Assembly (NCBI GenBank): GCA_021201335.1
Contig: JAJQFD010000009.1
Location: forward strand, 124,001-188,000
Direction: 5' to 3'
Length of the DNA: 64,000 bases
DNA from: Bacteroides sp.
GTDB taxonomy: Bacteria; Bacteroidota; Bacteroidia; Bacteroidales; Bacteroidaceae
Positions within the stretch are counted from its first letter, which is position 1. Each line of letters opens with the position of its first letter. This document shows positions 55,259 through 64,000 of the stretch, one piece after another. A program made the translations under genes and the position numbers. Below the pieces are notes generated by a model. It ran no database searches. It was not told where the DNA came from and saw only the letters and a program-made list of their open reading frames with translations.

Positions 55259-56167
55259 CTATTTATCTACCGTTTTAGGAATAGTCAGACCAATCAATTC
55301 TTCCAGTGACCCGTTATAAACATTCAGATCAACTGATTCTTTAATGCCGGGTACCCGACCGATATCAGCATGTTGCCAAAAGTTCCATTTACCTTCGTAC
55401 CTTACCGAATCCACGTAATAATGAGCGATCCAATAGGGATAAGTATTGAGCAGAGAATCATTCAGATATTTATTTTTAAATTTATAAGAAGCATATAAAA
55501 TGGGTTTTACCCCGTAATGTTCTTCTACCCGGAGAAGCCATTGTTTCACGCTCTCTTTTAATTCTTTCTTGCTTCTTTTACCGACAACTTCCACATCCAA
55601 TACCGGCGGAAGATCTCCCGGCATGAGTTTGACTGTGCGTATAAAGAATTCCGCCTGTTTCAGCGCATCTGTTTTGGAAGTAAAGAAATGATAAGCCCCC
55701 CGAATAAAGCCGCTTTGGCGAGCCTTCTCGAAATTCTGAGGAAAGTTTTTATCGCTCAAATCCCCTCCCTCCGTTGCTTTCATAAATACAAAATGAATGG
55801 GGTACGGGCTTGTCCTGTTAATGGCTAATTCTTCCCAGTTAATATTTCCCTGGTAATGGGATATATCAATTCCATGAATAGAATATCCGTAAGGCATACA
55901 AACTCCATAAGCTTTCTGCCCATAACAGGGCTTCCATCGAAAAGAATAAGGACGAATGAAGAAATAATAAAATCCTGCAGCAAAAACAAAAACGATCATA
56001 ACAGCTAATAAAGCCTTCAGCCAATCAGGTGTATGCCGGGGAACAATCTTTGTCTTCCGTGATCGTTTGTTCAATTTAACAGACCGACGGGAAGCGCTTA
56101 CAGATTTCTTGCGCGACTTAGCCTTAGTCTTTCCTGGTTTAGAACGTTGGGTTTTGGATTTTATCAT
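55259..56167 (-). CDS. GH25 family lysozyme-like membrane-anchored muramidase
   Basis: A 302-residue protein: a strongly basic N terminus (residues 1-45, many Lys/Arg/Ser), one membrane helix (LKALLAVMIVFVFAAGFYYF), then a GH25 barrel with GIDISHYQGNINWEEL, FVFMKATEGGDLSDKNF, GAYHFFTSK, LPPVLDVEVVGKRSKKEL, KPILYASYKFKNKYL, YWIAHYY and NFWQHAD..DLNVYNG. The catalytic Asp and Glu positions of GH25 (DVEV, first DIS) are present. It would cleave peptidoglycan at the periplasmic face, for host wall turnover or as an antibacterial enzyme; no phage genes are nearby. Confidence 0.92.
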   Translation of the reverse strand: MIKSKTQRSKPGKTKAKSRKKSVSASRRSVKLNKRSRKTKIVPRHTPDWLKALLAVMIVFVFAAGFYYFFIRPYSFRWKPCYGQKAYGVCMPYGYSIHGIDISHYQGNINWEELAINRTSPYPIHFVFMKATEGGDLSDKNFPQNFEKARQSGFIRGAYHFFTSKTDALKQAEFFIRTVKLMPGDLPPVLDVEVVGKRSKKELKESVKQWLLRVEEHYGVKPILYASYKFKNKYLNDSLLNTYPYWIAHYYVDSVRYEGKWNFWQHADIGRVPGIKESVDLNVYNGSLEELIGLTIPKTVDK

Positions 56168-56253
56168 ATAAAATAAAGAACAGAGATGCCGAGCACGAAG
56201 TTACTAATAACTTTGTGAGTGGTATCCCTGTACTTTATTATTATTTACTAAAA

Positions 56254-57900
56254 TTACTTAGTTTGCTCTAACTTTAACGTTTTAGTAGGCTGGTCGCAAA
56301 CTTCAGTCGGACCAAAATACTGAATCGGGCCCGGATATACATAATCGGTATTAATGGCCCAGCTTTCACGTTTCGAAGCAAATTCCTTAAACGGAGCACC
56401 ATCAAGTTTCACCAATGCCTTCTGAATCACTGGTTTCATTTCACCGTGACGACGTTCCATGTTCATCATCATAGTGATAGGTACACCACCCGCAATCCAT
56501 TCTTCAGCTGGAGCTGTTGTATTGCGCACAGATGACATATATCCTGTTTTGCCATTAGCGATCAGGGCAGAAGCTGTATAACCCAAAGAATAGCAATAAT
56601 CGGCATCATAGTTGGATGGTGCCGCACAACGTCCTTCATACCCGAAGAAGTGATGCAAAGCAGCAAATTTTCCGACATATTTTCCTTCTTCTTTCCACTT
56701 AGCCAGTTTGGTACCCACCATTTCCGATAATAGCTTTTCGGTTTCAATCAATGATACCTGTACATTTCCATGTGGATCACGATCCAATGTTAACTGGCGG
56801 GCCACACCTTCAGGAAGGCTTGCATAGACCTCTGCATTTTCTGTAGATAGTTTAGAGATAATATATTCACGTTGATGAGACTTCTTAATATGTGCAAACT
56901 CTTCCGCGTTCGTAGCGAGGAAATCGTTTAATTCAGCAATTAATCTCTTCATGGCAGGAATGAATTCCACCAATCCTTCCGGAATCAAAACTGTACCGAA
57001 ATTATCACCTTTGGCAGCACGATCAGCTACTATCTGGGCAATGTATGTTACAACATCATCCAGCGACATATTTCTTTCTTCCACTTCTTCAGATACAATA
57101 CAAACATTGGGTTGTACCTGTAAAGCACATTCCAAAGCAATATGAGAAGCGGAACGTCCCATCAGTTTAATGAAATGCCAGTATTTGCGGGCGGAATTAC
57201 AATCGCGCTGAATATTACCAATTACTTCAGAGTAAACCTTACAAGCTGTATCGAAACCAAAAGAGGTTTCAATCATTTCGTTTTTCAAGTCACCATCGAT
57301 AGTTTTAGGACAACCAATCACCTGAACACCATTGTTCTTAGCAGCATAATATTCTGCAAGTACACAGGCATTTGTATTGGAATCATCTCCTCCAATAATA
57401 ACAAGTGCTTTGATCTTCAATTCTTTCAGGATTTCATATCCTTTATCAAACTGTGATTCTTTTTCCAGTTTGGTACGGCCAGAACCTATAATATCAAAAC
57501 CACCTGTGTTACGATATTCATCGATGATTTCAGCAGTTAGTTCTTTGTAATTATGATCAACCAAACCTCCAGGTCCAAGAATAAAACCATATAGTTTACT
57601 CTCCTTATTCATTTTCTTGATACCGTCGAAAATACCCGAAATCACATTGTGTCCGCCAGGTGCTTGTCCGCCCGAAAGAATTACTCCTACATTGATGGCA
57701 GGGTAATTTACTTGCTCGTCAGATTCAACAAATTGGATGATTGGCATTCCATACGTATTTGGAAATAGTTTCTGAATGGCTTCCTGATCGGCAATGGATT
57801 GAGTGGGGTTTCCTTCACTTACTTTTACCGTTCCTTTCAGCGCTTTTGGAAGTTTAGGCTGATAAGCAGCCCTTGCTATTTGCAATGCACTTTTTGTCAT
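56254..57900 (-). CDS. pfp: PPi-dependent 6-phosphofructokinase
   Basis: Diphosphate:fructose-6-phosphate 1-phosphotransferase, reversible glycolytic step using PPi in place of ATP. The 548-residue long form has [18 protein letters not shown], the PPi-specific GGDDSNTNA (Asp where ATP enzymes have Gly), [21 protein letters not shown], the substrate motif [18 protein letters not shown] and the C-terminal [19 protein letters not shown]. Length and motifs match the plant-beta-like/Bacteroides type. A near -7 box (GAAATTTG read on the minus strand) lies about 50 bp upstream. Confidence 0.95.
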   Translation of the reverse strand: MTKSALQIARAAYQPKLPKALKGTVKVSEGNPTQSIADQEAIQKLFPNTYGMPIIQFVESDEQVNYPAINVGVILSGGQAPGGHNVISGIFDGIKKMNKESKLYGFILGPGGLVDHNYKELTAEIIDEYRNTGGFDIIGSGRTKLEKESQFDKGYEILKELKIKALVIIGGDDSNTNACVLAEYYAAKNNGVQVIGCPKTIDGDLKNEMIETSFGFDTACKVYSEVIGNIQRDCNSARKYWHFIKLMGRSASHIALECALQVQPNVCIVSEEVEERNMSLDDVVTYIAQIVADRAAKGDNFGTVLIPEGLVEFIPAMKRLIAELNDFLATNAEEFAHIKKSHQREYIISKLSTENAEVYASLPEGVARQLTLDRDPHGNVQVSLIETEKLLSEMVGTKLAKWKEEGKYVGKFAALHHFFGYEGRCAAPSNYDADYCYSLGYTASALIANGKTGYMSSVRNTTAPAEEWIAGGVPITMMMNMERRHGEMKPVIQKALVKLDGAPFKEFASKRESWAINTDYVYPGPIQYFGPTEVCDQPTKTLKLEQTK

Positions 57901-57903
57901 CTT

Positions 57904-58827
57904 TCTTACTATTTTAAAGGTGTTTAGTTTGTATTTTATTTCAAACAGTGCAAATTTCGCTTTTTTTTTTCAGATATGAAAGACTTTAAAGAGTTTTGGG
58001 AGAGAGGCTTATTTAAAAAAACATTGTAAACTTATTTGTTCTTCGTCACTTTCGTTCAATACTTTTATAAATGATTTAAGCAGTAAATAGGCTGGAAGCC
58101 TCCTCTTCTCAGAATCCATAATATTATCGTATCCACCTATTATTAATCCTTCAACTAAAGTGATGAAGAACTACTTATTTACTATAACGAAACACCTTTT
58201 TTTCATGAATCAGGAATTATCATTTTGACAATCTGACAAATGAAGGCTCTCAGATTTACTTTTACGCTCCGAAAGTGGAGAGAGTGATAAATATCGCAAG
58301 GAAATGGCATTAGCGAAATTCAGAAAGAAAGTAATTTCAAGGATTGATAAACATATGTCAGTAATTCAAACCTTTAAGTTGATAAGTAAAAAAACAATTT
58401 AACCGGAATCAGAAAGAATATCTATCAAAATCACAGATTTATTTGTTTCAGCATTCCGGAGCAACTAGCTTTTCAAAACACTAATGAAGGAAAAACTGCG
58501 GCAACTTGAGCCGCGGGCTTTCTCCAACGCGCGGCTCAAGTTTCGACAAGCCGCGGCTCAAGTTCCGAAAGTTGAGCCGCGCGTTTCCAAAACTTGAGCC
58601 GCGCGTTGTCGGAAAATAAAGTTTTGAAGGTTTTCAAAAGTACTTTTTATCGTATTTGGGGCAGTTTTAAACATATTTTAGCTTCTCATTGGTGTTGTTT
58701 GCGCAAAGTGTCCGTTAGAAAATTGGGCAATATCAAACCAAAAAGACAGTAAAATACACATTATTGCATCAATTAAACAAATAGGGCATCAGACTTCTTT
58801 CTTAGAAAGTTGCACCAATCGCAAGCC
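57904..58827. other. 924-bp intergenic region with fold-back and 22-bp array
   Basis: No gene can be supported between pfp and the efflux operon. A 22-bp inverted repeat with 19 matches (58038-58059 against 58150-58171, core GTTCTTCGTCACTTT) frames about 90 bp of AT-rich DNA. The 22-bp-period array C follows at 58505-58614. The remaining sequence (58180-58500) is AT-rich with several stop codons in all frames. Confidence 0.6.
58505..58614. repeat. Tandem array of five 22-bp units with an invertible core (array C)
   Basis: Units start at 58505, 58527, 58549, 58571 and 58593. Each has a core of about 14 bp and an 8-bp AT-rich spacer. The core reads CTTGAGCCGCGCG in units 1 (ending GGG), 4 (GTTGAG) and 5, and its reverse complement CGCGGCTCAAG in units 2 (58530-58540) and 3 (58552-58562). 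Forward copies are 66 and 22 bp apart and inverted copies 22 bp apart, so the period is exact across the flips. The GC-rich cores stand out from their AT-rich surroundings. Confidence 0.85.
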
Positions 58828-60213
58828 TCACCAACCTCCTCCTAAAGCCTTATATATCTGTACAACCGTTATCAATTCATCCCGGATCGCATTGCTTAAT
58901 CCAATTTGGGCATCAAAATATCCACGTTGTGCATCCAACACATCCAAATAATTAATAACCCCATTGATGTACTGTAGCTGAGCCATATCAACATGGCTTT
59001 TGGCTGATTGTTCTAACCGGGATTGCAATTCACACATTTCGCGCACTTTGTTAAAATCCACGATGGAATTACGCACTTCCCGAAAGGCATTCAATACTGT
59101 TTTCTCATAATCATAATAAGCCTGTTCATAAACAGCTTTTTGTGCCTTCCACCGCGCACGATTCTTTCCGGCAGCAAACAGAGGTGTTAAAAGAGAACCA
59201 TCTATAAAAGCATACGGTGATTTTAATAAAGAGGAAAGTTCATTGCTTTCCAATCCCCCATGCGCAGTTAAAGTGATACGAGGAAACATATTGGTATAAG
59301 TCACGCCTACATTGGCATTGGCGGCAATCACTGCTTGCTCTGCCTCCCGGATGTCAGGCCGGCGTTCCAGCAAATCCGAAGATAAGCCCACCGGAAGCAT
59401 CATCGAATAATTATACTCTTCCAATAAGCGGCTTCTTTCTATTTCCTGTGGAAACTCACCTGCCAGAAATGCAATATCATTTTCTTTCTTGGTAATCTGT
59501 CGTTGTAAATCCGGTATCAGCGTTGCCGTACGGGCCACTTCCAAACGAGCCTGCTGATAAGCTGTTTCAGAAGTTAACCCCCCTTCAAAACGCAAACGGG
59601 CAATACGTACGCCTTCCTCGCGTGCCCGGAGAGTTTGACGTACAATCGTCAACTCATTATCCAAAGCAACCAACTCATAATAAGATTGGGCCACATCAGC
59701 AACAATTGTCATTCGTAAAGCACGCTGGGCTTCTATGGAACCCAGATACTCTGCAATAGCCGCATCTCTTCCCCAACGAAGATTGCCCCATAAATCCAAT
59801 TCCCAGGATAGTAAGGCTTTTGCTTCAAAGACATTATACTGGACAGAGTTATCCCCTCCCCGATTCTCAAATTCACGATCCCCGGTTATGGTTCCATTAA
59901 TTTCGGGAAAGAGATCGGCAGTACTGATTCTTCGCTGAGCAGCCATTTCTTTTACTCTGGCAGCAGCAATCCTCAGGTCTTTGTTATTTATCAGGGTTTT
60001 CTCAATGAGCCGGCGAAGCGGGCCGTCCGTATAAACTTCCCACCATTGCCTATCGCCTATACTTAAATAGGTCTGGCCGGCCCAAAGACTATCGGGAAGC
60101 TCCATTTCAGGGCGGGTATAACTTTTCCCGATTTTACAGGAATGCAAAAAGAGTATAGTGCACAACAGGCAAATGCCTGAGAATATGATTTTTCTTATCG
60201 TTAATCGTTTCAT
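58828..60213 (-). CDS. RND efflux outer-membrane lipoprotein (OprM/NodT type)
   Basis: A 461-residue TolC-like channel with a lipobox (LFLHSCKIG), two OEP repeats (TYLSIGDRQWWEVYTDGPLR, NNKDLRIAAARVKEMAAQRR, ALLSWELDLWGNLRW in the first; GLSSDLLERRPDIREAEQAV, NANVGVTYTNMFPRITLTAH, QLQYINGVINYLDVLDAQRG in the second). It forms the outer-membrane exit of a tripartite drug efflux pump. Its start overlaps the pump gene stop by 4 bp (ATGA at 60210-60213), so it is last in the operon adaptor-pump-channel. Confidence 0.94.
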   Translation of the reverse strand: MKRLTIRKIIFSGICLLCTILFLHSCKIGKSYTRPEMELPDSLWAGQTYLSIGDRQWWEVYTDGPLRRLIEKTLINNKDLRIAAARVKEMAAQRRISTADLFPEINGTITGDREFENRGGDNSVQYNVFEAKALLSWELDLWGNLRWGRDAAIAEYLGSIEAQRALRMTIVADVAQSYYELVALDNELTIVRQTLRAREEGVRIARLRFEGGLTSETAYQQARLEVARTATLIPDLQRQITKKENDIAFLAGEFPQEIERSRLLEEYNYSMMLPVGLSSDLLERRPDIREAEQAVIAANANVGVTYTNMFPRITLTAHGGLESNELSSLLKSPYAFIDGSLLTPLFAAGKNRARWKAQKAVYEQAYYDYEKTVLNAFREVRNSIVDFNKVREMCELQSRLEQSAKSHVDMAQLQYINGVINYLDVLDAQRGYFDAQIGLSNAIRDELITVVQIYKALGGGW

Positions 60214-63200
60214 GCTCTTACCCTCCTTCTTTTCAGTTTTGTTTTTCCTTTGTAAATAAGCACAAAGAAGAATGGCACCAGAATAATACCAAATATGATG
60301 GCAAATATCATCCCAAAGAATACACCCGTTCCGATCGCTTGTCTGCTGGCCGAACCCGGGCCACTGGCAATTACCATCGGAAGCATCCCCAAGATAAAAG
60401 CAAGAGAGGTCATCAGAATAGGCCGGAAACGAAGCTGGGCCGCGTGAATAGCAGATTTTACTAAATCTTCTCCTCGATCGGCCTCTACCTTGGCAAACTC
60501 AACAATCAGGATTGCGTTTTTCGCTGCCAGCCCCATGAGCATTACCAATCCGATCTGGAAATAAATATCATTTTCCAATCCGCAAAACCAAACGCCCAGA
60601 TAGGCGCCGAGTACAGCTACAGGAAGAGATAATAAAACGGATATAGGTACAAACCAACTTTCGTACTGCGCGGCCAGGAAGAGGAACACAAAGAGAAATA
60701 CCAAAGCCAATACAATACCGGTTTGCCCACCTGCCTGCTTTTCCTGATACGAAAGTCCACTCCATTCAATAGCCATATTCTCCGGCAAATGATCGCGGGC
60801 GATTTGTTCCATGATTTGCATGGCCTGTCCGGAACTATATCCATGTGCAGCCGAACCCCGAATAACAGAAGCAGTAAACATATTAAAACGCCGGATGCTT
60901 CCGGGACCCGTTGTATAAGAAGTGGTGCCGAGAGAAGTCAAAGGAATCATAGAACCACCGGAGCTTTTTACAAAAAACAAATTGATATTATCCCTGTGCT
61001 CTCTGTAAGAAGATTCGGCCTGGATATATACCTTATATATGCGATTGAACATATTGAAGTCGTTTACATATACGGAACCGGTATAGGCTTTCATCGTGGA
61101 AAATATATCTGCTAAGGGCACACCCGCTAATTTCGCTTTATCCCTGTCTACATCAAAATAAAGCTGTGGTATATCTGCCTGTAAAGAAGAAGATAACCCA
61201 TCCAATTCTTTTCGTTGTGAAGCATAATACATAAGGGTATCCACCGCTCGTACCAGATCATCAAATGTTGCCTCTCCACGAGCTTCGAGTTGCATTTCAA
61301 AACCACCGGACGAACCCAAACCCGGAATAACCGGCGGTGTGGAGAGGTAAACCTTACTTTCGGGATATTTTTCCAGTTCGGTACGCACTTCGTTCATGAT
61401 CTCTTCGAGGGATACTCCACTGCGTTCTTCCCAGGGTTTTAAAATTACTGTCAGATCACTACGGGCCTGACTGGTTCCCACCCGCGGACTACTCCCCGCG
61501 ACACTCTGCACGTACTGCACATACGGAATCCTTTCCAGGTAGGAAACGGCGCGTTCCGTTACGATGCGTGTACGCTCTAAGGTGGCTCCTTCCGGCAATT
61601 CAAGTTCTACCTTGAAATACCCCTGGTCTTCGGTAGGCATAAAACTGGTGGGTATTATTTTATGAATAATAAAGATACAGACCAGTAGTAATAAAAAGCC
61701 GGAAAGAATTCTCCGCGGATGCTTGATTACCTTGCGGATCGCATTGACATATTTCTGGTTACCGATGTTAAGCCATTCGTTTATTTTACGGAATACGATG
61801 TTTTTATTTTCAGAAGCCGGTTTCAGGATCAAAGAACACATCACCGGGCTGAGCGTTAAAGCCACAATAGTAGATATCACCACTGATACCGCAATTGTTA
61901 TGGTAAATTGCCGGTAGAGCTGGCCTGTAATGCCTGGCAAGAAGCTAACAGGAACAAACACAGCAACCAATACCAGCGAGGTTGCGATAAGCGCACTGGT
62001 AAGCCCCGTCATGGCTTTCTTTGTGGCTTCGTATGCATTCAGTTTCTCTTCTGCCATGATGTGCTCTACATTTTCAACCACCACAATCGCATCGTCCACC
62101 ACAATACCGATAGCTAATACAAGTCCTAATAATGTAAGTATATTGAGTGAAAACCCGAATATCAACATAAAACCGAAAGTACCAATCAGGGAGATAGGTA
62201 CAGCAACAATCGGGATCAGTGTGGAACGCCAGCTTTGAAGAGAGAGAAATACCACCAATACCACCAGAAACAAGGCTTCAAAGAGGGTTTTGTACACCTC
62301 ATGGATAGACTCAGATATATAGGTGGTCATATCGAAAGGTATTTCGTAACTTAATCCTTCCGGAAAGTTTTTACTAATTTCATCCATGGCCTTCCTGACG
62401 TCTTCCGCTACTTCCATTGCATTCGCTCCAGGCAACATATAGATGCCTAATACAGCAGCATTGTTGTTGTTAATAGCACTCTCCGTGTTATAAGAAGAAG
62501 CTTCCAGGGAAATACGTGCTACATCCCGCAAACGAATCATGGAACCATTCGGGTTGGCGCGTATCACAATATCTTCAAACTGGCTAACCGTAGAAAGACG
62601 CCCCTGTGTGGTAATCGGAATCGTAACATCCAACCCGCTGACGGGTTGCTGTCCTAAAACTCCGGCGGCAGACTCACGATTCTGGTCTCTTAATGCATTT
62701 TGTAAATCTGCTATCGTTATGCCGAAACTGGCCAGTTTGTCTGGTTGCGCCCAGATTTGCATGGCATAATACCGACTACCGATGTTTGAAATCCGTCCTA
62801 CACCGGGGAGACGACGAATAACATCCAAAACATTAATTGTAGCGTAGTTACTCAAGTATATTTCATCAAACTTAGGATCACTGGAGGTAAGGATCAATGT
62901 CATTAACTGACTGGCAGCCTGCTTCTCCACAGAGATGCCATTCTGTATGACTTCCGCCGGCAAGCGGGATTCCGCCAGTTTTACCCGGTTCTGAATCTCC
63001 ACGGCTGCCAGGTCAGGATCAGCAGATATATCAAATGTAATGGTAGCCGAGAAACCTCCTGAATTGGAACTACTGGACTCCATGTAAATCATACCGGGTG
63101 TACCATTCAGTTCCTGCTCTATCGGAGTTGCCACAGCCTGTGAAACCGTTAACGCGCTTGCCCCTGGATAAGAGGCACTCACTTTGACTACCGGCGGGGT

Positions 63201-63317
63201 TATTTGAGGATACTGGTCGATCGGTAACATCGTTAGCCCAATAATCCCCACGATAACAATCAGAATAGAGATAACCGCCGAGAATACAGGTCTGTCTATA
63301 AAGAAGCTAACTTTCAT
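60210..63317 (-). CDS. RND multidrug efflux pump (AcrB/HAE1 type)
   Basis: A 1035-residue inner-membrane proton/drug antiporter with 12 predicted helices and two large periplasmic loops. FFIDRPVFSAVISILIVIVG starts helix 1; the proton-relay pair is in GIVVDDAIVVVENVEH (helix 4), and the essential Lys in LMGLAAKNAILIVEFAK (helix 10). PVSFLPGITGQLYRQFTITI and SPVMCSLILKPAS are standard HAE1 segments. Trimer with the adaptor at 63321 and the channel at 58828. Length and order normal; substrate range unknown. Confidence 0.96.
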   Translation of the reverse strand: MKVSFFIDRPVFSAVISILIVIVGIIGLTMLPIDQYPQITPPVVKVSASYPGASALTVSQAVATPIEQELNGTPGMIYMESSSSNSGGFSATITFDISADPDLAAVEIQNRVKLAESRLPAEVIQNGISVEKQAASQLMTLILTSSDPKFDEIYLSNYATINVLDVIRRLPGVGRISNIGSRYYAMQIWAQPDKLASFGITIADLQNALRDQNRESAAGVLGQQPVSGLDVTIPITTQGRLSTVSQFEDIVIRANPNGSMIRLRDVARISLEASSYNTESAINNNNAAVLGIYMLPGANAMEVAEDVRKAMDEISKNFPEGLSYEIPFDMTTYISESIHEVYKTLFEALFLVVLVVFLSLQSWRSTLIPIVAVPISLIGTFGFMLIFGFSLNILTLLGLVLAIGIVVDDAIVVVENVEHIMAEEKLNAYEATKKAMTGLTSALIATSLVLVAVFVPVSFLPGITGQLYRQFTITIAVSVVISTIVALTLSPVMCSLILKPASENKNIVFRKINEWLNIGNQKYVNAIRKVIKHPRRILSGFLLLLVCIFIIHKIIPTSFMPTEDQGYFKVELELPEGATLERTRIVTERAVSYLERIPYVQYVQSVAGSSPRVGTSQARSDLTVILKPWEERSGVSLEEIMNEVRTELEKYPESKVYLSTPPVIPGLGSSGGFEMQLEARGEATFDDLVRAVDTLMYYASQRKELDGLSSSLQADIPQLYFDVDRDKAKLAGVPLADIFSTMKAYTGSVYVNDFNMFNRIYKVYIQAESSYREHRDNINLFFVKSSGGSMIPLTSLGTTSYTTGPGSIRRFNMFTASVIRGSAAHGYSSGQAMQIMEQIARDHLPENMAIEWSGLSYQEKQAGGQTGIVLALVFLFVFLFLAAQYESWFVPISVLLSLPVAVLGAYLGVWFCGLENDIYFQIGLVMLMGLAAKNAILIVEFAKVEADRGEDLVKSAIHAAQLRFRPILMTSLAFILGMLPMVIASGPGSASRQAIGTGVFFGMIFAIIFGIILVPFFFVLIYKGKTKLKRRRVRA

Positions 63318-63320
63318 GGT

Positions 63321-64000
63321 TTACTCTTTTTCGTTATTATCTGTAAAGGAGGTCGGTGTTTCGGCAACTCTTACTTTAATACCCGGAGTTAATTTATGAT
63401 ATCCTTCCACAACAATGTTCTCTCCTTCGGCCAGTCCTCTTTCAACGACCATACTGTTCTCGAACTCGGGTCCAAGTTCAATAAACCGTTTTTCCACCGT
63501 TGAATCCGAGCGCATAATAAATATATTCGCTCCCCCTTTTTCGATGATCACTGCTTTGGCCGGTACTACTACAGCTCCTTCGCGTATATCCAGCAACATC
63601 CTGACTTTTGTAAATTGTCCTGGGAAAAGTACCCTGTTTGGGTTGGGCATTTCAGCACGGACAGAGAAAGTGCCCGTCTCCGGATCTACCTGCGGATCTG
63701 CAAAATCTATCAATCCCTTATGTGGATAAACAGAATTATCGGCCAGGGTGACAGTTACATTCGGTTGCCACGAACGGGATGTATCCTGTTGTCCGATGAT
63801 GATATTTCGTTCCTTACTTTTCAGATAATCGAGTGCAGTCATGCTGAAGTCAACCAGCACCGTATCACTATTTACCACAGTAGCCAACAAAGACTTGCCA
63901 CTATTGGGTCCTACCAATGTTCCGATGTCTACATTACGTTCACTTATATATCCTGATATAGGAGATCTCACCGTGGTGTAGCCAAGTTCCATCAGAGATT
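63321..64000 (-). CDS. RND efflux periplasmic adaptor (AcrA type), N terminus beyond window
   Basis: The C-terminal part (about 225 residues) of a membrane fusion protein; the frame is open through the window end. It holds the second half of the lipoyl-like motif (TVRSPISGYISERNVDIGTL), the beta-barrel domain (LVDFSMTALDYL, VTLADNSVYPHKGLIDFADP, GTFSVRAEMPNPNRVLFPGQ, TKVRMLLDIREGAVVVPAKA) and the membrane-proximal tail (VVERGLAEGENIVVEGYHKL). It bridges the pump and the outer-membrane channel. It is 3 bp upstream of the pump gene and first of the three here. Confidence 0.93.
   Translation of the reverse strand, partial: SLMELGYTTVRSPISGYISERNVDIGTLVGPNSGKSLLATVVNSDTVLVDFSMTALDYLKSKERNIIIGQQDTSRSWQPNVTVTLADNSVYPHKGLIDFADPQVDPETGTFSVRAEMPNPNRVLFPGQFTKVRMLLDIREGAVVVPAKAVIIEKGGANIFIMRSDSTVEKRFIELGPEFENSMVVERGLAEGENIVVEGYHKLTPGIKVRVAETPTSFTDNNEKE

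Noticed and set aside
55259..56167. Prophage endolysin
   Set aside because: The GH25 protein has a basic N terminus with a membrane anchor and no phage genes surround it, so it is more likely a chromosomal cell-wall enzyme.

Overview
The window comes from a member of the Bacteroidales, probably a Parabacteroides- or Bacteroides-like gut commensal. The evidence is a SusC/SusD pair under ECF-sigma/FecR control, many lipoproteins and CAZymes, a PPi-dependent phosphofructokinase, and repeated TAnnTTTG -7 promoter boxes typical of the Bacteroidota. I see no tRNA, rRNA, CRISPR array or intact transposase. The genus is an inference.

Layout. 1-4.6 kb: the end of a LytTR response regulator, a small-RNA-like unit, and the oxidative pentose phosphate operon gnd-zwf-pgl (minus strand). 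5.4-10.7 kb: an alpha/beta hydrolase, a dicarboxylate/amino-acid symporter, GDP-mannose dehydratase and a YgiQ radical SAM protein. 10.7-16.1 kb: a secreted DUF6263-like protein, a fused proline dehydrogenase/P5C dehydrogenase and a DUF421 protein. 16.3-22.8 kb: a TPR regulator followed by two Gfo/Idh/MocA oxidoreductases, a DUF1080 lipoprotein and a TIM-barrel protein. This matches the recently described route in which glycosides are oxidised at C3 and then cleaved (3-keto-glycoside pathway). 22.9-29.1 kb: a second alpha/beta hydrolase, a small PNPOx/DUF3788/GyrI/WYL-regulator group, an epimerase-like protein, a divergent LspA and an SDR. 29.4-46.2 kb: one minus-strand polysaccharide utilization locus (sigma, FecR, SusC, SusD, FN3 lipoprotein, PL22-like, GH105, PL22-like, GH92, GH36). 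47-57.9 kb: assorted genes (DUF1848, GNAT, DUF1349, CPBP protease, FadL-like porin, Ser/Arg-rich protein, prmA, GH25 lysozyme, pfp). 58.8-64 kb: an RND efflux operon, with its first gene cut by the window end.

Three themes stand out. First, the PUL appears to carry a DonS-type antisense small RNA: a plus-strand promoter on the susC start codon and a perfect 12-bp stem plus T-run terminator between fecR and susC. Second, three intergenic regions contain tandem arrays with an exact 22-bp period, each built from a different partly palindromic word that can appear in either orientation; I know of no standard name for this class. Third, six genes (zwf, DUF6263, the proline catabolic gene, a Gfo/Idh oxidoreductase, susC, susD) are split by frameshifts that can each be repaired by adding one base to a short or long homopolymer. 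The one-sided pattern points to sequencing undercalls, although the C9 and G7 tracts could in principle vary biologically.
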